Below, piece after piece: positions 1 through 7,735 of a stretch of DNA of 17,085 bases (position 1 is its first letter; every line of letters starts with the position of its first letter). Position numbers and translations under genes: made by a program. Location of the stretch: assembly GCA_910587195.1 (NCBI GenBank), contig CAJUKL010000049.1:1-17085 (forward strand), given 5' to 3'. The notes under the pieces were generated by a model. That model was not told where the DNA came from. It did no database searches and saw nothing but the letters and a program-made list of their open reading frames with translations. The DNA is from an uncultured Clostridia bacterium (GTDB lineage Bacteria; Bacillota; Clostridia; Lachnospirales; Anaerotignaceae).

Positions 1-2
1 TT

Positions 3-3000
3 AAAGTGGCTAACGGTAAAGTGGAAAACATAACTGCTGAAAAAGATGCAGAAATTACATTGGAAAAAGACGCAGCTATTGCAAAAGTTGAAGTTACTGG
101 TGACGCGAAAGTAACTGTAGAAGATGGCGCTTCTGTCACAAATGTTGCAGTTAGTGGCAGCGCAAAAGCTGAAATCGAAGTAAAAGGTACTGCTAACGTT
201 GGTGAAGTGGCTATTAGCGGCTCTGCAACAGCAACTGTAGACGTTGCAGAAAGTGCTAAAGTTGACAAAATCACTTCTACTTCTTCCGGAAAAACTGAAG
301 TTACTGGTGATGGTACTATCTCCAAGATTGAAGCTACAAACCCTGACACCGTTGATACTACTGGCGCAACCAAGGCTCCTGATGTGGAACAAATTGGCGG
401 CTCCGAAGAAAAACCTGGTGATGGCGAGGAAGAAAAAATAGAAGTAAAAGCAGGAAACGTAACACCAGATGACAAAACACTTACAGAAGGTACAGAAGGA
501 ACAAAAACTTATGCATTTACTGTAGATGGTGTAACAGAAATAAAAGCAGAAGGTATCAAAGTTGAATCTATAACATCTGTAACTGGTTTGACTGGTGCAG
601 CAACAACAGAAGGTAACAAAGTAACTGTAACATTTACTGCAACTAAGGAAGTGAAAGCAGGAACAAATGAATTTACTGTAACTATTCCTGCAGCAAACAT
701 TACTGCGGATGATACACATAAGGTGTCAGCTGATGTGACAGCGAAAGTTAGTGTTGTAGTAGAAGCTGGTACTATACCACCTGTACAAGAACCAACAATT
801 TCAGCTATTACAGCTTCAGGAACAGATGTAAAAAATGATACAAATATCATTATAGCTACTGATGAGGCTAATAAACAAGAACAAAGTGCAACATTAAGTG
901 TGGACATTGCAAGTATGCCTGAAAATGCAAAAATTAAATGGACATTAACACCAGGCGAAACAGGTGTTACATTTGAGAATGGTAAAACCGAAGTAACAAA
1001 TTCTATTGAAGCAAATGCTCAAACAGACACTGTTAATGTGAAAATACCAGCAACTGCAAAAGCAGGAAATGTAACCATAGTAGCAGAATTAGTTGATAAT
1101 GCTGCTGTTAAATCAGAACAATTTATCCTTTCACTGATTGACGAAGCAGATGCAGGAAAATTAAACAAAGTTGATGTAGTAGTAACTCCAACTGGTAATG
1201 TAGAATTAGGTGGAACCAAAACAATTACTGTAACAGTATCTGACGCTACTGGTGCTGCAATGGCAGGAAAAGAAGTAACATTATCATTAGATGGAACATA
1301 TCAAGAAGGTACAGCACTTTCAGCTGAAAATGTAACTCCAGAAAATGGCTCTATTAAAGTAACAACAGGTAGTGAAGGAGATAGTGCAGGAAAAGCAACT
1401 GCAACATTGACAGTAGACGAAGCTGAAACAGCAAAATCAATCGTTATCAATGCAAGCTGCACAGATGGTGAAGGCGACGCTGAAATTACTAAAACAGGTA
1501 CAACAACTGTGACTGTGGCACAACAAGAAACAGCAACCATAGCAGCAAATCCAACAACAGTAACATTAACAGATGATGATCCAACTACAGAGAATGTAGC
1601 AGAAAATGAAGGAACAGTTGTATTTACAATAGATGGTGCAACATTTAAAACTGCTCCAGATAAAAGTATAATAGAAGGATGGTTAACAGGAACACCACAA
1701 GTAGATGGATTGTTAGTAAAATCTGCAACATATGTTGCTGGAAATGAAACAACAAAACCTACAATAACTGTGACATTTACAAGTGACCGTGAAACTGCAC
1801 CAGTTGATGAAAATAAAACAGTAACCTATACCTTAGCAATTCCAGTTGCTAACTTGGAAGCAAAAGAAGGCTTTAAGGTAGAGCCAACTACTGCTGATGG
1901 TGAAACATTAGATTCAACAGTAGATGTAACTGTAAATAAAAAAGGTGGCAGTGAAGTAGTAACATCAGGTATCACGGGCATCACAGCAGAAGATGCAAAC
2001 AGTGAAAATATTGCTATTGAAAACGACACAATTACTATGACAGCACCTACAACAGCAACAACAATAGACTTGACAGCAGCATTAGCACAGGCTGAAGTAG
2101 GCGCAACTGTTACATGGACTATAAAAGACACAAATACAACTAATGTTAAAATTAAAGATGATACAGCAGAGGGTAAAGATACCGTAACAAATACACTTGA
2201 AGCTGGAAGTTTAGGATCTAATAGAATTACATTAAACATACCAGCAAATATTGATGTAAGTGGTGGAAATAAATCTGTTCAGGTAGAAGTTGTATATACA
2301 GGTAAATCAACAGAAGAAACTTTACAAGCAGGAGAAAGTGTACCTTCTGTTGTGGTAACAAAAACATTGACAATTACTTTTACAAAAGATGGTAATCAAG
2401 AAGGTCAACCAAATGTAACTCTTGCTATAGCAGATAACAGCAGTGGAACGGAAGCAAGCCCAGTAAACCTTAAGGACTTAGCAGAAGGTACAAACTATGT
2501 AGATGTAACTTTAACATTAACTGCAGAAAACTTTGAAGCAAATAGTGATAATGTAATATTGACATTAGCAGGAGCTGGAGAAGATGGAACAGTAGCTACT
2601 GAAACTGGTTTCCTTAATGGTAATGCTTTAGAAAAAAATAAAACTACAAAAACAATAGCTGCAAGTGAACTTGTTCCAGACGCAGCTGGTGGAGTGGATG
2701 GAGCAGAAACAAAAGATGTAACAGTTAAGGTGAGAGTGGCAAAAGACGAAGCAAACAATTTGACTGTAACTCCTAAAATTGGTCAAACAACTAAAGCATC
2801 TACAACAATTTATGTGACACCAAAAACAGCACAAACCGTTGATACAGTAAGCATAACAGGTCTTGCAGATTTAACTGGTCATAACGGTGAAAACTTTGAA
2901 TTGCCTACATTGGTAGCAGCAACAGGTGATGATGTTGAATACCAAGAGGAAACACCTCATAGTACTGGATGGAAGTATTATGGAGCAGATGGAAATTCTT

Positions 3001-3599
3001 CTGAAGTAACCGCAACTGCATTTGATAAACCAGGTGTATACAAAGCAACATATAATTTAGCAATTAAAGATGGTGTTAACAAGACATTCAAGACAAATAC
3101 TCAAGGTGGAGCAGATGTCATTATAAATACAGATAAGCCAAATGATACAGGTTTTGAAGTAGAGACAACAGGTGCGTTTTTTGCAACAGGTGACCAAGCA
3201 CCAGCTCCTTTGACAGTAACTGTTTCTGTGACAGTGTCAGAAGCAAAAGCTGCTGATAGTGCAATTTCCTTAACATTTGACAAAGATACAGCAGATAATA
3301 ACAACGTGTCTGCTGTAGATGGCTTGGTAGGCGTTAAAGAGATTACCAGTCTTTCTAATGTAGCAGTAAATAAAGATAGTTCTTCCAGCAGCAGTAACTT
3401 GAAAGGTGAAATAGGTTCTGATGGAACAATAACATTCTCTGTTGATGACAGCGCTTCAAGTACTGATCCAGTTGTTGGAGGAACATTCACTGTAGAAATT
3501 CCTGCAGCTAATCTTACTTTAAAACCAGGATATGCATTAGCAGAAAATGCAGAAAATGTAAATGTGACAGTTACAGTGGAAGTGACACCAAAGGCATAA
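3..3599 (+). CDS. Large repetitive cell-surface protein, 5' end outside the window (variable-region paralogue A)
   Basis: The reading frame is open to the left edge, so the GTG at 6 is an internal Val and the true start, signal peptide and anchor lie upstream. About 1,198 residues are visible. Nucleotides 78-377 encode about five 19-21-residue repeats that look like a beta-solenoid. An acidic linker, DVEQIGGSEEKPGDGEEE (381-434), follows, then about 1,050 residues of Thr/Val/Ala-rich Ig-like domains with almost no Cys. The section near 1165-1520 resembles bacterial Ig-like (invasin/Big_1 type) domains. A signature like FTVxIPAANL followed by a Gly/Tyr turn occurs at 672-701, 1827-1856 and 3486-3515, marking a repeated domain. 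There is no LPXTG motif or C-terminal membrane segment, so attachment by an N-terminal domain (for example SLH) outside the window is likely but unseen. The product is probably an S-layer-like or adhesive protein. Surface location is an inference from composition and domain style. Confidence 0.8.
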   Translation, partial: KVANGKVENITAEKDAEITLEKDAAIAKVEVTGDAKVTVEDGASVTNVAVSGSAKAEIEVKGTANVGEVAISGSATATVDVAESAKVDKITSTSSGKTEVTGDGTISKIEATNPDTVDTTGATKAPDVEQIGGSEEKPGDGEEEKIEVKAGNVTPDDKTLTEGTEGTKTYAFTVDGVTEIKAEGIKVESITSVTGLTGAATTEGNKVTVTFTATKEVKAGTNEFTVTIPAANITADDTHKVSADVTAKVSVVVEAGTIPPVQEPTISAITASGTDVKNDTNIIIATDEANKQEQSATLSVDIASMPENAKIKWTLTPGETGVTFENGKTEVTNSIEANAQTDTVNVKIPATAKAGNVTIVAELVDNAAVKSEQFILSLIDEADAGKLNKVDVVVTPTGNVELGGTKTITVTVSDATGAAMAGKEVTLSLDGTYQEGTALSAENVTPENGSIKVTTGSEGDSAGKATATLTVDEAETAKSIVINASCTDGEGDAEITKTGTTTVTVAQQETATIAANPTTVTLTDDDPTTENVAENEGTVVFTIDGATFKTAPDKSIIEGWLTGTPQVDGLLVKSATYVAGNETTKPTITVTFTSDRETAPVDENKTVTYTLAIPVANLEAKEGFKVEPTTADGETLDSTVDVTVNKKGGSEVVTSGITGITAEDANSENIAIENDTITMTAPTTATTIDLTAALAQAEVGATVTWTIKDTNTTNVKIKDDTAEGKDTVTNTLEAGSLGSNRITLNIPANIDVSGGNKSVQVEVVYTGKSTEETLQAGESVPSVVVTKTLTITFTKDGNQEGQPNVTLAIADNSSGTEASPVNLKDLAEGTNYVDVTLTLTAENFEANSDNVILTLAGAGEDGTVATETGFLNGNALEKNKTTKTIAASELVPDAAGGVDGAETKDVTVKVRVAKDEANNLTVTPKIGQTTKASTTIYVTPKTAQTVDTVSITGLADLTGHNGENFELPTLVAATGDDVEYQEETPHSTGWKYYGADGNSSEVTATAFDKPGVYKATYNLAIKDGVNKTFKTNTQGGADVIINTDKPNDTGFEVETTGAFFATGDQAPAPLTVTVSVTVSEAKAADSAISLTFDKDTADNNNVSAVDGLVGVKEITSLSNVAVNKDSSSSSSNLKGEIGSDGTITFSVDDSASSTDPVVGGTFTVEIPAANLTLKPGYALAENAENVNVTVTVEVTPKA
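78..377 (+). repeat. Five tandem ~20-codon beta-solenoid-like repeats
   Basis: Units lie at about 78-134, 135-194, 195-257, 258-317 and 318-377. They follow the pattern hydrophobic-x-x-V-x-V-x-G-x-A-x-x-x-V-x-x-x-A. They are diverged at DNA level, so this is an old protein repeat rather than a recent tandem duplication. The array ends four bases before the shared linker at 381, which places the variable junction directly after a rigid rod. The solenoid fold is inferred from periodicity only. Confidence 0.55.
381..435 (+). repeat. Inverted repeat, left copy: linker shared by both surface genes
   Basis: These 55 bases match the reverse complement of 17031-17085 without mismatch. The first difference is at 436 (a here, c in the other copy). 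Both copies are read in the same frame and encode DVEQIGGSEEKPGDGEEE. The right copy runs to the window edge, so the true length of identity is unknown and may include the solenoid region to the left. Confidence 0.95.
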
Positions 3600-3640
3600 C
3601 TATAAAACTGACAAAAGCAATAAAAAACAAATAACAAAAG

Positions 3641-3670
3641 CCCCATTCTCGCAGGAGAGTGGGGTTTTTT
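3641..3670 (+). terminator. Rho-independent terminator of surface gene A
   Basis: A 10-bp stem, CCCCATTCTC/GAGAGTGGGG (one G-U pair) with loop GCAG, is followed by six T. It begins 42 bases after the stop codon. The preceding A run makes it usable, more weakly, in the other direction. Confidence 0.88.
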
Positions 3671-3684
3671 GTTGTTTTAGAAAG

Positions 3685-4047
3685 ATGGTTTATGATAAAC
3701 TTGACGAAAGCCGGAAGTTCTTGGGGAAACTTTTTTCACTTGTGAAAAGTTTCCCCAAAGTCTACGCTTCGCTCCGGTCGTTGCTGGACGAACGTCCACT
3801 GGACGTTCAGTGACCCTTCAAAAACACGCTTGCAAGCAAGTTAGAACCTTGGACTTCGTCCAAACCTACAAGCTTTTTGAAAAAAGCTTGACCAAAAACT
3901 TTTTCTTTTGCAAACGGAACAGATTCTAAATTTTTAGCCGATGGTGCTCCGTTGTTATTTCTCTAAAGCAACTATTCCACTTCAACACGCGGCAGCAAAA
4001 CGCTAGTTTTGCACAAAGTTCTTTGCTTCTTTCTTTCAAGAAAGAAG
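3685..4047 (+). repeat. Structured intergenic repeat, copy L (about 363 bp)
   Basis: This copy is homologous to 12745-13053 in inverted orientation. Bases 3841-3935 equal the reverse complement of 12856-12950 over 95 bp without mismatch, and the flanks are similar. Visible hairpins are 3721-3734/3745-3758, the palindrome 3790-3808, a TTGGAC/GTCCAA stem near 3849-3863, a CAAGCTTTTT/AAAAAGCTTG stem near 3869-3890, 3995-4001/4006-4012, and 4026-4033/4040-4047. Copy L carries about 54 bp (roughly 3760-3815) missing from copy R, containing GAACGTCCA-c-TGGACGTTC. It fills the gap between two convergent genes. No transposase or credible gene is inside. It resembles a REP/MITE-like or RNA-level element; the family is not recognised. 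Confidence 0.85.
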
Positions 4048-4054
4048 TAGGTTT

Positions 4055-4073
4055 TTGAGGACAACATCCTCAA
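4055..4073. other. Small hairpin just past the dac stop codon
   Basis: TTGAGGA/TCCTCAA is a 7-bp perfect stem with loop caaca, five bases after the minus-strand dac stop. On the minus strand it is followed by A residues, not T, so it does not look like a classical terminator. It may be part of repeat copy L or an RNA 3'-end stabiliser. Confidence 0.45.
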
Positions 4074-4077
4074 GGTT

Positions 4078-5229
4078 TTATAAACACCATTTTTGGAATA
4101 GGTTGTGTAGCATTTTTTCCACTGTTGCCTTTTTCATTTCTTTTGCTGTCACAAGGTCACAACGTCCTACCTCTTTTCCATTGATGCTATAAACCATCTC
4201 CCCCACTTTGGTGCCTGCCTCAAACGGTGCTTTTAAAGAACTTAACACTTCCTGCTCTGTTTCCAGTGTTTCCCCCTTTTGCCCCAAAAGAGAAATTTCC
4301 TCCTTTACCACAACATCTATACTATCTTCTATCCCTTTATAAACCGGTATTTTGCCAACAATTTCCCCTTGTTTTTTTCCAGGCTTGATTTCATACTGCG
4401 AAAAGCCATATTCAAACAGTTGAATGACCTCCTGAAACCTTACCCGGAAATCCGGTGCCGCCATCACTACCCCGATAAGCTGCAAACCATCTTTTTCTGC
4501 CGTTCCAGACAAGCAATATAAGGCTTTTCCTGTTGACCCCGTTTTTAAACCTGTCGCATATTCGGGATACCATTTTAACAGCTTATTTGTATTAGTTAAA
4601 CCAAATTCTGTTTCGCCTTTCCTTGTTTTATGTATAATGCTATCTTGCCACGTCTTTGTAAACTCAAATATCTCTGGATGCTTTGTAATCAGTTCCTTCG
4701 ACATCACCGCAATATCATGTGCACTTGTTACATGTCCATCTGCATCAAGTCCACACGCGTTTACAAAATGTGTGTCTGCCATACCAAGCTCTGCTGCTTT
4801 TTCATTCATTTTTTGCACAAAGCCTTCTTCACTTCCCCCGATAAATTCCGCCATACTGACCGCTGCATCATTCGCACTCGCTATCGCAATACATTTTGTC
4901 ATGTCGCGCGCTGTCTGTTGCTCCTGTGGCTCTAAAAACACCTGAGAGCCCCCCATAGATGCCGCATGCTCACTTACTGTTACTTTATCCTCCCAAGTAA
5001 ATTTTCCATCCGCTTCTGCTTCGTATATCAGTAAAAGCGTCATCACTTTTGTCACACTCGCTGGCGGCAATTTTTCATGACTATTCTTTTCATACAATAT
5101 TGTGCCTGTCGTTGGTTCCATCAGTATCGCACTTTTGGATTGTAATCCTAAATCTTCTGCAAAAACTGGTGTAATTGCTATGCTTACCAAATAAAACAGC
5201 GAGAGGATAAAACAAAACCATTTTCTCAT
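4078..5229 (-). CDS. D-alanyl-D-alanine carboxypeptidase (PBP5/DacF-like, peptidase S11)
   Basis: This 383-residue secreted penicillin-binding protein trims the terminal D-Ala from peptidoglycan stem peptides outside the membrane. A signal peptide is clear: RK, then a hydrophobic run and a likely cut after Ala24 (VFA|ED). All three active-site motifs are present: SVTK (Ser58-Lys61, nucleophile Ser58), SAN (118-120) and KTG (229-231). Residues from about 275 on form the beta-rich PBP5 C-terminal domain. The last 20 residues are basic and could form the amphipathic membrane-associating helix usual in this family. The ATG at 5229 is set by AGGAGG (5236-5241) six bases upstream. Length is normal for DacF/DacB-type enzymes, and which of these names applies cannot be decided. 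It is divergent from the hydrogenase gene, and its 3' end abuts repeat copy L. Confidence 0.93.
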   Translation of the reverse strand: MRKWFCFILSLFYLVSIAITPVFAEDLGLQSKSAILMEPTTGTILYEKNSHEKLPPASVTKVMTLLLIYEAEADGKFTWEDKVTVSEHAASMGGSQVFLEPQEQQTARDMTKCIAIASANDAAVSMAEFIGGSEEGFVQKMNEKAAELGMADTHFVNACGLDADGHVTSAHDIAVMSKELITKHPEIFEFTKTWQDSIIHKTRKGETEFGLTNTNKLLKWYPEYATGLKTGSTGKALYCLSGTAEKDGLQLIGVVMAAPDFRVRFQEVIQLFEYGFSQYEIKPGKKQGEIVGKIPVYKGIEDSIDVVVKEEISLLGQKGETLETEQEVLSSLKAPFEAGTKVGEMVYSINGKEVGRCDLVTAKEMKKATVEKMLHNLFQKWCL

Positions 5230-5350
5230 AAAAAACCTCCTTTTTTTATTCGCTTTAGTATTAGCTTATGTAAAAAAAAAGATAATATGAAATGTTTATT
5301 CTTTTTGAAACAAGTCTATACTATTAAAAAATGAACTGGAGGTCTTAATA
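5230..5350. promoter_or_regulatory. Divergent intergenic region between dac and the hydrogenase gene
   Basis: These 121 AT-rich bases must hold promoters for both directions. On the plus strand TATACT (5317-5322) is a good -10 match but has no good -35 about 17 bases upstream. GGAGG at 5338-5342 lies eight bases before the hydrogenase ATG. On the minus strand AGGAGG (5236-5241) serves dac. No riboswitch or long inverted repeat is apparent. Confidence 0.4.
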
Positions 5351-6853
5351 ATGAGAGGTCTTGACACACCGATTACTCGCTTAAGAAAACAAGTTTTTAA
5401 GGAAATTGCAAAAGTCGCTTATTCTTCCCAAAATATCAATGACGATATTGAAGCAATTCCCTATATTTTATCTCCTGGTGACAGCCCCCATTACAGAGAA
5501 AGTATTTACAGAGAAAGAGCAATCGCCTCTGAGCGGGTGCGTCTTGCTATGGGAATGTCCCTCCGCCCTGAAAACCAGCCCGTACATATTACGAGCGGTT
5601 TGGAAGAAAGCAATATTGCAGAAAAATATTACGAGCCACCTTTGATACAGGTGATTCCTTCTGCTTGTAATGCTTGCGATACCAACAAATATTTAATCAC
5701 TGACCAATGCTGTGGTTGTGTTGCTCACCCTTGTCAGGAAGTCTGCCCTACAGACGCTATTTCTATGATAAATGGACGCTCCCATATCGACCAGCAAAAA
5801 TGTATTAAATGTGGCAAATGTAAAGCAAGCTGTCCCTATGACGCTATCGCGCGAAAAATACGCCCTTGCGCCGCCGCTTGTGGTGTAGATGCTATTGAAA
5901 GCGATGACTTAAAACGTGCCCGTATTAATACCGATAAATGCGTTTCCTGCGGGATGTGTATGGTAAATTGTCCTTTTGGTGCTATTGCTGATAAATCTCA
6001 AATTTTTCAGCTTATTCGTGCCATGAAACAACAAAAAAATGTGATTGCAGAAGTTGCTCCGGCAATTATCGGGCAATTTGGTTCACAGGTATCTCCAGCA
6101 AAGATTAAAGCTGCATTATTAGAACTTGGCTTTTCAGAAGTCTATGAGGTGGCAATGGGTGCAGATATTGGTGCCATGACAGAAGCACATCATTATGTTG
6201 ACAAGGTTGTTTCTGGGGAATTGCCTTTTTTATTAACATCTTGTTGTCCTTCTTGGTCTATGCTGGCAAAAAAATATTTCCCAGAAATTATTAATAAAAT
6301 ATCAAATGCATTGACTCCTATGGTCGCAACTGCTCGAAGTATCAAACAAAAATATCCAGATGCAAAAGTGGTTTTTATTGGCCCCTGTGCTGCTAAAAAA
6401 TTGGAGGCCTCACGAAGAAGCGTTCGCAGTGATGTGGATTTTGTCATTACTTTTGAAGAACTTTCTGCTATGTTTGAAGCAAAAGAAATTGATTTTGAAA
6501 CTTTTGATAAGGAAGTACCTATGAACGATGCAACAGGTGCAGGACGTGGATATGCTGTATCTGGAGGAGTAGCAGATGCGATTGAGCAATGTATTCATGA
6601 ATATTATAAAGATGTTGATGTGCTGATTGAACATGCGCAAGGTTTATCTGAATGTCGAAAGATATTGACGATTGCCAAGACTGGTAAAATGGATGGTTCT
6701 TTAATAGAAGGTATGGCTTGTCCAGGTGGCTGCGTTGCTGGTGCTGGTACGAATATCCCTATCAATCGCGCTACAGCAGAAGTAAAAAAATTTGTAAAAA
6801 ATTCAAAACAAGCTCTGCCTGATAAAGAAGTTGCAGAAATCGAATTATTGTAA
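5351..6853 (+). CDS. [FeFe] hydrogenase, monomeric, group B-like
   Basis: This 500-residue cytoplasmic enzyme is predicted to catalyse reversible proton reduction to H2 with ferredoxin-type electrons. The N-terminal third carries Cys-rich [4Fe-4S] sites: C120-x2-C123-x4-C128-x3-C132P, C151-x2-C154-x2-C157-x3-C161P and C197-x2-C200-x2-C203-x3-C207P. Extra Cys lie at 106, 109, 173 and 177. The H-cluster motifs follow: TSCCPSW (C298 the presumed proton-relay Cys, C299 a ligand), GPCAAKKLE (C346) and EGMACPGGCVAGAG (C457, C461). The L2 motif starts GPC rather than MPC. There is no N-terminal [2Fe-2S] domain or HydB/HydC partner, which fits group B rather than bifurcating group A enzymes; this subgrouping is an inference. 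No HydE/F/G maturases are in the window. The start at 5351 has GGAGG eight bases upstream. It appears monocistronic, ending at a strong hairpin. Confidence 0.92.
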   Translation: MRGLDTPITRLRKQVFKEIAKVAYSSQNINDDIEAIPYILSPGDSPHYRESIYRERAIASERVRLAMGMSLRPENQPVHITSGLEESNIAEKYYEPPLIQVIPSACNACDTNKYLITDQCCGCVAHPCQEVCPTDAISMINGRSHIDQQKCIKCGKCKASCPYDAIARKIRPCAAACGVDAIESDDLKRARINTDKCVSCGMCMVNCPFGAIADKSQIFQLIRAMKQQKNVIAEVAPAIIGQFGSQVSPAKIKAALLELGFSEVYEVAMGADIGAMTEAHHYVDKVVSGELPFLLTSCCPSWSMLAKKYFPEIINKISNALTPMVATARSIKQKYPDAKVVFIGPCAAKKLEASRRSVRSDVDFVITFEELSAMFEAKEIDFETFDKEVPMNDATGAGRGYAVSGGVADAIEQCIHEYYKDVDVLIEHAQGLSECRKILTIAKTGKMDGSLIEGMACPGGCVAGAGTNIPINRATAEVKKFVKNSKQALPDKEVAEIELL

Positions 6854-6861
6854 AACTTTAA

Positions 6862-6893
6862 ACTGACATGAAGTATCAATACTTCATGTCAGT
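6862..6893. terminator. Bidirectional hairpin terminator between convergent genes
   Basis: A perfect 14-bp stem, ACTGACATGAAGTA/TACTTCATGTCAGT with loop tcaa, lies between the hydrogenase stop and the HAD phosphatase stop. T-rich but interrupted stretches follow on both strands (CCCTATTTTATATTT on plus; TTTAAAGTTTT on minus). It probably ends both transcripts. Confidence 0.75.
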
Positions 6894-6900
6894 CCCTATT

Positions 6901-7713
6901 TTATATTTCTAATATAAATTTTTCTATTACGTGAGCAATTCCATCTTCATCATTTGACAATGTAATATAATCTGCTGCTTTTTTTGTTGCTTCCTGTGCA
7001 TTTTCCATAGCAACACCAAGCCCCGCAAATTGTAGCATGGTAATATCATTATAGCCATCTCCGCAGGCAATGACTTCTTCTCTTTGCATACCTAAGGTAT
7101 GAATCAATTTTTCTAAACCATAGGCTTTATCAATGCCTGGTGGCAATATTTCTAAAAAGAAAGGGTCTGAGCGAAAGACATTTAAGTTTTCTCCTGCCAT
7201 CTGTTGAAATAATGGCTCTGCTTTTTCTATATCTGCTGGTTCTCCGGCTAACAAGTATTTTGCTACCGGAAAAGTAACATATTCTTTGATATTTTGCGGA
7301 ACAACTCTCTCCAATTGGTTTACTCTTACCTCTAATCGTATAAATTCATTATCGTCTTCTGTTATCAGTTTATCATTTCCTTCATAAGTCATAAGACCAA
7401 TATTACACTTTCTGGAAAGATCATAGGCTTTTTCTAAATATCCTTCTGGTAAATCTGCTTCAAATAAACACTCTCCCGTTGTTACATCAATAATTCTTCC
7501 ACCATTAAAGGCAATAATATACCCATTACTTTTATCTAAATGTAATTCTTTGGCTTTGGGCAATACACCTTTGACGGGTCTGCCTGATGCTAACACAACT
7601 TTGACACCTTTTTCGATTGCCTTTTGTAAGGCTTGTTTATTTTTTTCAGAAATATTTTTTTGAGAATCTACTAATGTGCCATCTAAATCCAACACAATCA
7701 TTTTATAATGCAA
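6901..7713 (-). CDS. Cof-type HAD-IIB hydrolase (sugar/nucleotide phosphatase family)
   Basis: This 270-residue soluble phosphatase of the haloacid dehalogenase superfamily has all four motifs: DLDGT (nucleophile Asp9, acid/base Asp11), the Ser of ASGRP (Ser43), Lys196 and GDGYND (Asp219, Asp223). The long insert between motifs II and III is the C2B-type cap of the Cof/YidA group, whose members remove phosphate from sugar phosphates, flavin nucleotides or pyridoxal phosphate. The substrate cannot be read from sequence. The start is TTG at 7713, supported by AGGGGAAG at 7720-7727. The ATG at 7701 lies too far from that site. The gene begins 22 bases after ppx, so it is probably the last gene of the ppk-ppx operon. 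It may handle phosphate metabolites linked to polyphosphate turnover, which is inferred from position only. Confidence 0.88.
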   Translation of the reverse strand: MHYKMIVLDLDGTLVDSQKNISEKNKQALQKAIEKGVKVVLASGRPVKGVLPKAKELHLDKSNGYIIAFNGGRIIDVTTGECLFEADLPEGYLEKAYDLSRKCNIGLMTYEGNDKLITEDDNEFIRLEVRVNQLERVVPQNIKEYVTFPVAKYLLAGEPADIEKAEPLFQQMAGENLNVFRSDPFFLEILPPGIDKAYGLEKLIHTLGMQREEVIACGDGYNDITMLQFAGLGVAMENAQEATKKAADYITLSNDEDGIAHVIEKFILEI

Positions 7714-7719
7714 TCCAAT

Positions 7720-7727
7720 CTTCCCCT
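7720..7727 (-). promoter_or_regulatory. Ribosome binding site that selects a TTG start
   Basis: AGGGGAAG on the minus strand has its AGGGG core nine bases from TTG 7713 and about 21 bases from the alternative ATG at 7701. The TTG is therefore preferred. It sits within the 22-base gap after the ppx stop. Confidence 0.6.
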
Positions 7728-7735
7728 ATCTTTTA

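Noticed and set aside
381..435. Site-specific recombination (att or shufflon) core
   Set aside because: The length is set by the window edge, the sequence is ordinary coding linker, and no recombinase gene is present. Homologous exchange is the simpler model.
509..3646. Several 65-180-codon minus-strand frames across surface gene A
   Set aside because: They are antisense to one long, compositionally consistent protein frame. They arise from its Ala/Thr/Val codon bias and have no ribosome binding sites or recognisable domains.
4630..4945. Two overlapping plus-strand frames of about 100 codons inside dac
   Set aside because: They are antisense to a carboxypeptidase with all active-site motifs; no promoter or ribosome binding site.
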